Origin: Actinomycetes bacterium
Lineage (GTDB): Bacteria > Actinomycetota > Acidimicrobiia > Spongiisociales > UBA5794
Assembly (NCBI GenBank): GCA_023336855.1
Contig: JAMBLK010000217.1
Location: 1-5,960 of the forward strand
Direction: 5' to 3'
Length of the DNA stretch: 5,960 nucleotides
Below, piece by piece: positions 1 through 5,124 of the stretch; the stretch's first letter is position 1; each line of letters begins with the position of its first letter. The notes under the pieces were generated by a model. That model did not search any database, was not told where the DNA came from, and worked only from the letters and a program-made list of their open reading frames with translations. The position numbers were made by a program, and so were the translations under genes.

Positions 1-47
1 CATCCCTGATAAGGATGAGGTCCCTGGTTCAAATCCAGGTGGGCCCA
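1..47 (+). tRNA. tRNA-Ile (anticodon GAT), 3' part only
   Basis: The window opens exactly at the anticodon stem. CATCC (1-5) pairs with GGATG (13-17) around the seven-base loop CTGATAA, which gives anticodon GAT at 8-10 and reads isoleucine ATC/ATT codons. The variable loop is 18-22. The T arm is CCTGG/CCAGG (23-27 with 35-39) around TTCAAAT. The 3' acceptor strand is TGGGCCC (40-46) and the discriminator base is A47. The next bases are CGG, so CCA is not encoded and must be added after transcription. The D arm and 5' acceptor strand lie to the left of the window. In many actinobacteria a tRNA-Ile gene of this kind sits just after gyrA, but that cannot be seen here. No tRNA-Ala follows. Confidence 0.95.
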
Positions 48-52
48 CGGTA

Positions 53-81
53 CGAGAACCCGGACACCATCCGGGTTTTCG
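53..81 (+). terminator. Hairpin terminator after tRNA-Ile
   Basis: The arms AACCCGGA (57-64) and TCCGGGTT (70-77) pair perfectly around the loop CACCA. The stem can extend outward to 53-81 with one G-T pair, giving about 12 base pairs. The right arm runs into TTTT at 76-79. It starts six bases after the tRNA discriminator, which suits an intrinsic terminator for the tRNA transcript. The T run is short and partly inside the stem. Confidence 0.7.
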
Positions 82-120
82 CACGTCGTGGCACCATCTG
101 TTCTGACACGAAATCAGCTG

Positions 121-146
121 GGAGTAGGTGGGTGATCCCCTACTCC
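121..146 (-). terminator. Hairpin beyond the small minus-strand gene
   Basis: GGAGTAGG (121-128) pairs with CCTACTCC (139-146) in a perfect eight-base stem around a ten-base loop. It lies 38 bases beyond the stop of the minus-strand gene at 185-370 and between two convergent transcription units, where a terminator is expected. There is no T run after it in either direction, so the terminator role is inferred from position and stem strength. Confidence 0.4.
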
Positions 147-184
147 GAATGGATCCATCGGGGTTGACGGCACCCTCTGATCCC

Positions 185-370
185 TCAACTCGGTGTGACT
201 TGTATCTCCCTCGATCCCGTTCTCAGCAACTGGGCAACTGCCTTGGAGAAACGGTCGAGTGCCCGGAAACGGTCGCTCGATTTCGGTCGGGCAATCCTTG
301 CTTGTCGCATCTCGTCCGAGATAGCGCCGATGTAGGCGTTGATGTAATCGGTCCGCTCGATCGGGTACAT
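185..370 (-). CDS. Small protein of unknown function, 61 residues
   Basis: I do not recognise a family. The start is ATG at 370-368. On the coding strand it is preceded by the purine-rich run GGGGAGAGGGAG, ending three bases before the ATG, the clearest ribosome binding site in the window. The protein begins MYPIERTDYINAYIGAISDE and looks soluble and mainly alpha-helical. Charged residues are spread along it (for example RPKSSDRFRALDRFSKAVAQ in the second half), and there is no signal peptide, membrane segment or cysteine pair. Codons favour G or C in third position, as in the clear genes nearby, whereas the overlapping plus-strand frame gives an improbable, arginine- and serine-rich protein. 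A TTGACA-type promoter lies about 80 bases upstream and a hairpin lies beyond the stop, so it looks like a single-gene unit convergent with the tRNA. It could still be a chance frame, but start signal, codon bias and context agree. Confidence 0.6.
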   Translation of the reverse strand: MYPIERTDYINAYIGAISDEMRQARIARPKSSDRFRALDRFSKAVAQLLRTGSREIQVTPS

Positions 371-383
371 GTGCTCCCTCTCC
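371..383 (-). promoter_or_regulatory. Strong ribosome binding site of the 61-residue gene
   Basis: On the minus strand the bases before the ATG read GGGGAGAGGGAGCAC. Two overlapping anti-16S matches (GGGGAG and AGGGAG) sit 9 and 3 bases from the start codon. This decides the start of the small gene and contrasts with the weak or absent sites before the other genes here. Confidence 0.65.
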
Positions 384-453
384 CCTTTTGTGCCTGGCTC
401 AATTGGCTCGTGTCCAGGTCGCTGGGGGAAGTGTCCGCGCGAACGATCAAAGG

Positions 454-481
454 ATTGTCAAGACGTCGCCGGAAGTGTCAA
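454..481 (-). promoter_or_regulatory. Candidate promoter of the 61-residue gene
   Basis: Read on the minus strand, a perfect -35 box TTGACA (481-476) is followed after 16 bases by GACAAT (459-454), a four-of-six match to TATAAT. Transcription would start near 447, leaving a leader of about 77 bases before the ATG at 370. Other TTGAC boxes lie at 492-487 (TTGACT) and 461-456 (TTGACA), so the exact start is uncertain. Confidence 0.45.
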
Positions 482-764
482 ACGACAGTCAAACCAGGGA
501 ATCAGCAATCCAATCTGTCACTCCGTGAACCGGTCGAAGACTCTCGGGGGTCCGACGCACGCGAACCGAGTCACACAGCGGCCAAGTCCTTCTCGGTCTC
601 GGCCTCATACCGAACGACCTACCAATTGGTCGGTGCCCTGACCGACTGACTGCAGAATGATCAGCGTTCACCTTCCTTGGTCACTTAGCATGTCGATTGA
701 AAGTCGACAGGTGGAAGGAATACTCTTGAGCTCTTCGATTGGTACGACCCGTCGCCTCCGAGTG

Positions 765-794
765 GTGCCGTTCGTCGGGAGTGTCATATATATT
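765..794 (+). promoter_or_regulatory. Candidate promoter of the alpha/beta-hydrolase gene
   Basis: An unusual AT-rich patch at 786-794 contains TATATT (789-794), a five-of-six match to the -10 consensus in an otherwise GC-rich region. The -35 match is weak: GTGCCG at 765-770 with an 18-base spacer. A start near 801 would leave about 90 bases of leader before the ATG at 890. Confidence 0.4.
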
Positions 795-889
795 CAGGCC
801 GTCGGGGTTCGACCGCTACTCGCCCTGGAGTACGCACATCTTGAACCAACCACGACGAACTCACGACTCGCACGAATCGTCGCTGCTGC

Positions 890-2599
890 ATGACTGAGAA
901 CGAACGTCCCGCTCCGGGGTTCCTGTCGGTCGTTACCATGTCTCCGTCGATTCCCGGTCTCGGGTTGGGTGTCGCGATGCTGTGGTTCTCTCTGGGCTCG
1001 AGCCTGTTGCCGCGCTCTGCAATGATGCAGGGCATCGTCTCGGCGTTGTCGTTCACCGTTGGCTACGGTCTCGCCGTTCTTGCCTGGTTCTTTGTCAGGC
1101 GGGTCTTAGGCCTGTTCCACGTCGTCGTTGACCGTGATGCGATTCCCGGTCTGGTCCGGTGGGTTCTGCTGGGACTCGCCGGCGTGGTCCTTGTCGTCAT
1201 GGCTGTGGTCTGGCCCGCCTGGCAGACCGACCAAGGCGAACTCGTCGGTGTAGAACCGATCGGTTTCGTCGACGGACTACTCGCCGTCGCATGGTCCCTC
1301 GCGTTCGTTCTGGTCCTGCTCTTCGTTGCGAGGTCGCTGCGGTGGCTGATTTGGCGAACGGACCTCGCCTTCGAGAGACGAATGTCCGTCGGATTTGCGA
1401 GGGGCGTGACGACCGTTTTGGTGATCGCCGTCATCGCAGCGGCCTATTACTTCGTCGCGAGTAGCGGCCTTACGGCCTTCGCTAATGCCCGGTTCGAAGG
1501 TGGCGACGAGACCACACTCGAAGGCATCGAACAGCCGAGCGATCCCGAGTCTTCGGGATCGCCAACATCCCTGGTCGCATGGGACGATCTCGGATTCCAG
1601 GGTCGAACGTTCGCCGGCGACGCTACTTCCGTCGAGGATCTCTCTGCGTACCACGGAACCGCTCACGGTGTCCGAACGCCGATTCGCGTCTACGCAGGAC
1701 TGAAGTCGGCAAACTCCCCCGCCGAGCGCGCCCAACTCGTCGTGGACGAGTTGAACCGGACCAATGCCCAAGATCGAGCCGTTGTTGCGCTGGTCGCGAC
1801 GACAGGCACCGGATGGGTCGATCCGACGGCGGCAGCTGCGCTCGAGTACCTGTGGCGCGGAGATACCGCGATTGCAGGAATGCAGTACTCGTTCCTGCCG
1901 AGTTGGATCTCCTTCATCCTCGACACCGCGACAGCGACAGAATCAGGCGTGGCCATCAACGACGCAGTGATCGCCTGGTGGGAAGCATTGCCTGGGAATG
2001 ACAGGCCCCGCCTTGTGGCGTTCGGGGAGAGCCTTGGATCGCTCGGCTCGGAAGCCGCATACGTTCGAGAGTCTCTGGATGCCTCTCTGGGCTTCATCCA
2101 ATCGAACACGGCCGGAGCACTGTGGGTCGGGCCGACCAACGCGAATGCGGTGCGAAGCCAACTACTCGAGGAGCGGGACCCGTCGCCTGTCTGGCTTCCT
2201 GTGTATCGCGACGGTGAAGTGCTCCGGATGGTCAATTCGCCCGGCGTGCTCGATCCCACCGATCCGACATGGCTCGCGCCGAGGGTTGTGTACTACCACC
2301 ACGCCTCGGATCCTGTCGGCTACTGGAACTGGGAAACATTGTGGAAGCCTCAGGAGTGGACTGATCATCCTGTCGGTCCTGATGTCCCGGACTCGGTCCG
2401 CTGGGTTCCATTCACGACCTTCACACAGGTTGTCGTCGATCTGATCAATGGATTCAGTGCAAGCGTGGGGCACGGGCACAACTACAACGACGTGTTCGTC
2501 GAGGGATGGTCGGTCGTTGCCCCAACCGCTGGATGGACTGCGAACGACACGTTGCGACTGCAAGAGCATCTGGACTCAATAGAGATCCTCGGTCTCTGA
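890..2599 (+). CDS. Membrane-anchored alpha/beta-hydrolase, two-domain actinobacterial type
   Basis: The 569-residue protein has an N-terminal membrane domain and a C-terminal alpha/beta-hydrolase domain, the arrangement of the Pfam pair Abhydrolase_9_N and Abhydrolase_9. Hydrophobic segments lie near residues 23-40, 48-69, 91-109, 128-148 and 172-190. The family-typical stretch LLPRSAMMQGIVSALSFTVG covers 39-58. After a Gly/Ser/Glu-rich linker (about 203-228) comes the hydrolase, probably outside the membrane. The nucleophile elbow is GESLG (379-383) with Ser381. Asp474 in HASDPV and His528 or His530 in GHGHNY are likely partners of the triad. The substrate is not known; a lipid or cell-envelope ester is a guess from its location. 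The length fits the family. The start at 890 lacks a clear ribosome binding site, and Met17 (938) is a possible alternative because the membrane domain begins after it. The gene ends 82 bases before queF. Confidence 0.88.
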   Translation: MTENERPAPGFLSVVTMSPSIPGLGLGVAMLWFSLGSSLLPRSAMMQGIVSALSFTVGYGLAVLAWFFVRRVLGLFHVVVDRDAIPGLVRWVLLGLAGVVLVVMAVVWPAWQTDQGELVGVEPIGFVDGLLAVAWSLAFVLVLLFVARSLRWLIWRTDLAFERRMSVGFARGVTTVLVIAVIAAAYYFVASSGLTAFANARFEGGDETTLEGIEQPSDPESSGSPTSLVAWDDLGFQGRTFAGDATSVEDLSAYHGTAHGVRTPIRVYAGLKSANSPAERAQLVVDELNRTNAQDRAVVALVATTGTGWVDPTAAAALEYLWRGDTAIAGMQYSFLPSWISFILDTATATESGVAINDAVIAWWEALPGNDRPRLVAFGESLGSLGSEAAYVRESLDASLGFIQSNTAGALWVGPTNANAVRSQLLEERDPSPVWLPVYRDGEVLRMVNSPGVLDPTDPTWLAPRVVYYHHASDPVGYWNWETLWKPQEWTDHPVGPDVPDSVRWVPFTTFTQVVVDLINGFSASVGHGHNYNDVFVEGWSVVAPTAGWTANDTLRLQEHLDSIEILGL

Positions 2600-2645
2600 C
2601 TTCCGCCTCACCCGACCGGGTTGACGTTCCCGCGGCGTATTCCCC

Positions 2646-2674
2646 CGTACAGCCTCACAAGGCGAGGCTACGCT
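2646..2674 (+). promoter_or_regulatory. Possible leaderless promoter of queF with an inverted repeat
   Basis: TACGCT (2669-2674) matches the actinobacterial -10 pattern TANNNT and ends seven bases before the queF ATG at 2682, so transcription could begin at or beside the start codon. No ribosome binding site is visible, which fits a leaderless message. The -35 is weak: CGTACA at 2646-2651, 17-base spacer. The inverted repeat AGCCTC/GAGGCT (2651-2656 and 2664-2669, seven-base loop) fills the spacer and touches the -10. It could be an operator, or instead a weak terminator of the hydrolase gene. A better -35 match, TTGACG at 2621-2626, is too far from this -10. Confidence 0.35.
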
Positions 2675-2681
2675 CGGGTCC

Positions 2682-3038
2682 ATGTTCACAACCCCAGCGA
2701 AGATCCTCGATACGTTCCCGAATCCGCATCCCCACCGTGATTACGTCATCGCATTCGACGCCCCAGAGTTCACCTGCCTCTGCCCCCTCACGGGCCAGCC
2801 GGACTTCGCACATTTCGTCATCGACTACACCCCCGACGACCTGTGCGTCGAACTCAAGTCTCTCAAGCTCTACCTCTGGTCGTACCGCGACGAAGGTGCG
2901 TTCCACGAGGACGTCACGAACCGGATCCTCGACGACATCGTCACCGCCATCAACCCACGATGGGTCAAGATCGTCGGAGATTGGAACGTTCGGGGTGGCA
3001 TCCGAACCATCGTCACAGTGGAGCACGACAAGTCATGA
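2682..3038 (+). CDS. queF: NADPH-dependent preQ0 reductase (7-cyano-7-deazaguanine reductase)
   Basis: QueF reduces the nitrile of preQ0 to the aminomethyl group of preQ1 with two NADPH, in the cytoplasm, as a step of queuosine synthesis for tRNAs with GUN anticodons. The 118-residue protein fits the short, single-domain type. Aligned from memory with Bacillus subtilis QueF it keeps the pattern FPNxHxxRDY (12-21) and PEFTCLCPLTGQPDF (28-42). In the latter, Cys34 is the expected nucleophile forming the thioimide with substrate, and Asp41 the expected proton donor, with the same seven-residue spacing as Cys55 and Asp62 of B. subtilis. The family signature ELKSLKLY is at 57-64, and FHED (74-77) supplies the substrate-binding His75 and Glu76. 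RGGI (104-107) is also conserved. The start is ATG 2682; upstream there is no ribosome binding site. The stop overlaps the next gene by ATGA. No other queuosine gene is in the window, so preQ0 would come from enzymes encoded elsewhere or from uptake. Confidence 0.95.
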   Translation: MFTTPAKILDTFPNPHPHRDYVIAFDAPEFTCLCPLTGQPDFAHFVIDYTPDDLCVELKSLKLYLWSYRDEGAFHEDVTNRILDDIVTAINPRWVKIVGDWNVRGGIRTIVTVEHDKS

Positions 3039-3532
3039 ATTCGAACGAGACTCTGATCACGTCGTTCTACGAGGCATTTCAGAGACGGGACCACGCCGGG
3101 ATGATCGACTGTTACCACCCGTCGATCCACTTCTCAGACCCGGTCTTCACCGACCTTCGCGGCAACGAGGCCAAGGCGATGTGGCACATGTTGTGCGAAC
3201 GCGGCACCGATCTCGACGTGACGTTCCGTGACGTACAGGCCGACGACAACGAAGGCCGGGCCCATTGGGAGGCCCGGTACACTTTCTTGAGAGGCTCACG
3301 ACCCGTTCACAACATCGTGGATGCGTCGTTCGTCTTCCAGGACGGATTGATCATCCGGCACACGGACACCTTCGACTTGTGGCGGTGGACCCGCATGGCG
3401 ATCGGCCCGGCAGGCACTGCTCTGGGGTGGAGTGGCCCGTTCCAGAGCAAGGTACGCGCCACGGCAATGGGCGGCCTTCGGAAGTTCGTTGCAGGTCATC
3501 CCGAATATGGAGAGCCCTCCGAGCTCGGGTGA
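3035..3532 (+). CDS. NTF2/SnoaL-like protein of unknown function, coupled to queF
   Basis: The 165-residue protein has the pattern of the SnoaL-like branch of the NTF2-like superfamily, a cone-shaped alpha+beta barrel with a pocket. The N-terminal helix pattern FYEAFQRRDHAGMIDCYHPS (11-30) is followed by IHFSDPVFTDLRGNEAKAMW (31-50). Strands follow around 75-85 (AHWEARYTF), 92-101 and 104-113 (DGLIIRHTDTF), then the conserved tail DLWRWTRMAIGPAGTALGW (114-132). There is no signal peptide or clear membrane segment. Members include enzymes (isomerases, cyclases, epoxide hydrolases) and non-enzymatic proteins, and this subgroup's activity is not known to me. The start is ATG 3035, inside the queF stop (ATGA), with GTGGAG at 3018-3023 as a weak ribosome binding site. 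An in-frame extension further upstream lies within queF and is not coding-like. Translational coupling suggests co-expression with queF, but a shared pathway is only inference. Confidence 0.87.
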   Translation: MNSNETLITSFYEAFQRRDHAGMIDCYHPSIHFSDPVFTDLRGNEAKAMWHMLCERGTDLDVTFRDVQADDNEGRAHWEARYTFLRGSRPVHNIVDASFVFQDGLIIRHTDTFDLWRWTRMAIGPAGTALGWSGPFQSKVRATAMGGLRKFVAGHPEYGEPSELG

Positions 3533-3551
3533 TTGAGTCTGCGGATCCGGG

Positions 3552-4199
3552 CTACTCGCCTGACTCGTCGATGCCGTCCTGGGCGTCTCCTCGACGCTGA
3601 ATCACCGCGACCGCGACGAGACACACGATCGCGGTGCCGAAAACAAGGCCGCCCACCACGTCGGTGAGCCAATGGACCCTCAGATAGGTGCGACTCCATG
3701 CCATGACGACGGCATAGGCGATGCCTACACCGAGGAACAGCCGGTACCGATTCGGCCAGATGATCCCCAGGATCACCGCCAACCCGATCCCGATCGCAGC
3801 GCCCGACACCATGGCGTGTCCCGATGGATACGACGCCGAGGACTCGTGAACGAGAGCATCGACCGGACGCGGCCTGTCTACCAGCAGTTTCGTGACCGTC
3901 GAAAAGACCTGTGCCCCGGCAACGATCGCGAACCAGGCCCAGAACGCCCACCACTTCTTCGCGACGATGAAAGCGACGGCTACCAGCAAGCTGATCGTCA
4001 AGGCGATAGGAACGGATCCGAGGTGGTGAAACAGTTCGGCCACAGACAGCAACCACGGGACTTCGAGGTCCTCCATCAACGACATCCAGGCATCATCGAC
4101 CGATTGCGTCCATCCGGCGACGACGAACGCCGTCAGGAGCAGGAAAGCAACGAACATCCCTGCACCAATCTGGCGTTGCCTGCTTGTGGTGGTCAGCAT
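3552..4199 (-). CDS. PAP2-family membrane phosphatase (lipid phosphate or polyprenyl-diphosphate phosphatase)
   Basis: The 215-residue integral membrane protein carries all three motifs of the PAP2 superfamily. Motif C1 is K-x6-RP (Lys104, Arg111, Pro112), C2 is PSGH (125-128) with the acid-base His128, and C3 is SR-x5-H-x3-D (Ser169, Arg170, His176, Asp180), His176 being the expected phosphoenzyme nucleophile. Hydrophobic segments lie near 11-30, 62-81, 83-103, 130-148, 153-168 and 181-200, giving about six spans with the active site on the outer membrane face. Members remove phosphate from phosphatidic acid, phosphatidylglycerophosphate or undecaprenyl diphosphate; the sequence does not say which. 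The C-terminal tail is short and acidic. The start is ATG at 4199-4197, with no ribosome binding site but a good promoter just upstream. It converges on the NTF2-like gene with a 19-base gap and diverges from the damaged PAP2-like gene. Confidence 0.92.
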   Translation of the reverse strand: MLTTTSRQRQIGAGMFVAFLLLTAFVVAGWTQSVDDAWMSLMEDLEVPWLLSVAELFHHLGSVPIALTISLLVAVAFIVAKKWWAFWAWFAIVAGAQVFSTVTKLLVDRPRPVDALVHESSASYPSGHAMVSGAAIGIGLAVILGIIWPNRYRLFLGVGIAYAVVMAWSRTYLRVHWLTDVVGGLVFGTAIVCLVAVAVIQRRGDAQDGIDESGE

Positions 4200-4208
4200 G
4201 GATGCGAG

Positions 4209-4238
4209 ACGCTACCGGTACACCCGCCGCATCGGCAA
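4209..4238 (-). promoter_or_regulatory. Promoter of the PAP2 phosphatase gene, leaderless or nearly so
   Basis: On the minus strand TTGCCG (4238-4233, four of six to TTGACA) is followed after 18 bases by TAGCGT (4214-4209), a TANNNT -10 box. Nine bases separate the -10 from the ATG at 4199, so the message would begin at the start codon or a few bases before it. The lack of a ribosome binding site agrees with this. Confidence 0.5.
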
Positions 4239-4330
4239 CACGTCTCGGCGCAGACAAGAACGAAACCGGAAGAATCGGGTCTAATCCAGACAGTCGAGGA
4301 GCCATCCTCTCCGATCGATCAGTTCGGTCT

Positions 4331-4358
4331 CTTGCCCCGAAGTGATCCAACCCATACT
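4331..4358 (+). promoter_or_regulatory. Weak candidate promoter of the damaged PAP2-like gene
   Basis: CATACT (4353-4358) matches four of six bases of TATAAT, and CTTGCC/TTGCCC at 4331-4337 could serve as a poor -35 with a 15-16 base spacer. Transcription would begin near 4365, about 33 bases before the GTG start. Support is slight, and another -10-like box, TCTAAT at 4280-4285, has no -35 partner. Confidence 0.22.
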
Positions 4359-4397
4359 CCTTTCGTCCTCGTCGGTTGACCAACGTCTCGAAGTCCA

Positions 4398-5089
4398 GTG
4401 ACCACCGCCATCGAACAACCAGAGATCGTCATCGACACAGCCTCCAAGATTTCGAGCGTTGCCGTCGTCGTCACCAACACCACTCTCTTGTTGTTCGCGT
4501 CCTTGCTCCCGCTCCTCTCCTGGGGCTATCTGGCATGGCTAAGGCAGTGGCGGCGGCTCGGCTTGGGTCTCCTGGCCTCGGCGGTCGCTATGGGTCTCGT
4601 ATGGCTGATCGGTGCCGAAGTCTTGAGTCGGTTCTCTTCTCCCGATCTCGTGTTCCCAGCACCCGACTGGATCTGTGGCGACCATGTCGCCGACTCCACC
4701 CAGGCCTGCGTATCCGGCGATGCGTCGCTGCACACTTACTACCTGGCCGGGGGCGTCGCCTTCTTCTCGTCGCTGGCACCGTGGATGACGAAACGCCAGC
4801 GACGGGCCGCGTGGATCACCATCATCGTGTTGGTCGTCGTTCGGACGATTCAGGGTCTCAATCCACCACTCGACGAGTTCCTCGTGATCGTGCTCGTTCC
4901 GGCGGGCCCGAAGCGAAGGAACCTCGAGATGCTCGCAGCGGCCTTCGCCGTGTTGATGGTGCTGAGCCGCGTCTACCTTCGAGCCACTGGCTGTCGGATG
5001 CCGTCTCGGGTGCAGCGCTCGGGGCTGGAGTCGCGATCGGCGTCGCGGCGTTGGTCCGCTTCGTTGAGCAGCGGCGGGCGTCGGCGTAG
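4398..5089 (+). pseudogene. PAP2-like membrane protein gene interrupted by a one-base frameshift
   Basis: Frame one starts at GTG 4398 and reads 195 sensible residues with membrane segments near 20-48, 54-76, 113-130, 137-149, 160-169 and 177-190, ending LSRVYLR. From 4983 it becomes arginine/serine-rich and runs on to 5378, into the next gene. The family sequence resumes in another frame at 4982 with SHWLSDAVSGAALGAG and stops at 5089. Adding one base near 4983-4984 joins them into SRVYLR-x-HWLSD, exact SR-x5-H-x3-D spacing of PAP2 motif C3, giving about 230 residues, close to the intact neighbour's 215. The other motifs are poor. RTIQGLNPP (149-157) could be a decayed C1 (Arg for Lys, Pro for Arg). 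C2 is either absent or represented by VSGDAS (105-110) with Asp for His. The GTG start has only a weak GAAG upstream. Either a true pseudogene or a base-calling error in a divergent PAP2-like protein; the missing motifs favour decay. Confidence 0.72.
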
Positions 5090-5095
5090 CCCTTT

Positions 5096-5117
5096 GCACT
5101 CCCCGCCCGGGGCGTGC
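5096..5117. terminator. Hairpin between convergent genes, probable two-way terminator
   Basis: GCAC-T-CCCC (5096-5104) pairs with GGGG-C-GTGC (5109-5117) around the loop GCCC, leaving a single T-C mismatch. It fills the 35-base gap between the stops of the PAP2-like gene (5089) and the MFS gene (5125). No T run follows on either strand, so it would be an actinobacterial-style terminator that relies on the stem. Confidence 0.5.
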
Positions 5118-5124
5118 GCCTCTG

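Larger units (their letters stand above)
371..889. other. Gene-free stretch between the small gene and the hydrolase gene
   Basis: I can support no gene in these roughly 500 bases. Open frames exist on both strands, but their translations are arginine/serine/threonine-rich with no hydrophobic or domain pattern, and third-position composition is near 50% G+C. The stretch holds promoter-like boxes for the two divergent flanking genes (minus-strand set near 454-492, plus-strand set near 765-794). It also holds several inverted repeats: GTCGGT/ACCGAC at 629-634 and 641-646, TGTCGA/TCGACA at 691-696 and 704-709 nested inside CCTTCC/GGAAGG at 671-676 and 713-718, and CGACGA/TCGTCG at 853-858 and 877-882. 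ACCAATTGGT at 621-630 is a perfect ten-base palindrome. Whether any is functional is unknown. Confidence 0.6.

Noticed and set aside
23..47. tRNA-Ile 3' end as an integration attachment site
   Set aside because: I found no second copy of the tRNA 3' sequence in the window and no integrase or phage-like gene.
128..649. Open plus-strand frame of 173 codons after the tRNA
   Set aside because: Its translation is rich in Arg, Ser and Thr with no domain or hydrophobic pattern, it has no ribosome binding site, and it overlaps the better supported minus-strand small gene.
657..893. Plus-strand frame of 78 codons that overlaps the hydrolase start by ATGA
   Set aside because: The overlap looks like coupling, but third-position G+C is only about half, the sequence resembles no protein, and the promoter-like TATATT box lies within it. 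Probably chance.
2600..2681. preQ1 riboswitch before queF
   Set aside because: The 82-base gap lacks the compact stem with an A-rich tail that defines the known preQ1 classes; only a simple inverted repeat is seen.
2506..3231. Plus-strand frame spanning the hydrolase end, queF and the NTF2-like gene
   Set aside because: Low-complexity Ser/Thr/Arg translation; queF and the NTF2-like protein in other frames explain the sequence.
3519..3549. Palindromes CCGAGCTCGG and CGGATCCG near the convergent stops, as a terminator
   Set aside because: Both are loop-less palindromes that cannot form a good hairpin alone, and no T run follows.
4974..4992. Programmed -1 frameshift in the PAP2-like gene
   Set aside because: No X-XXY-YYZ slippery heptamer is present near 4982 and no obvious stimulating structure follows; a missing base explains the geometry better.
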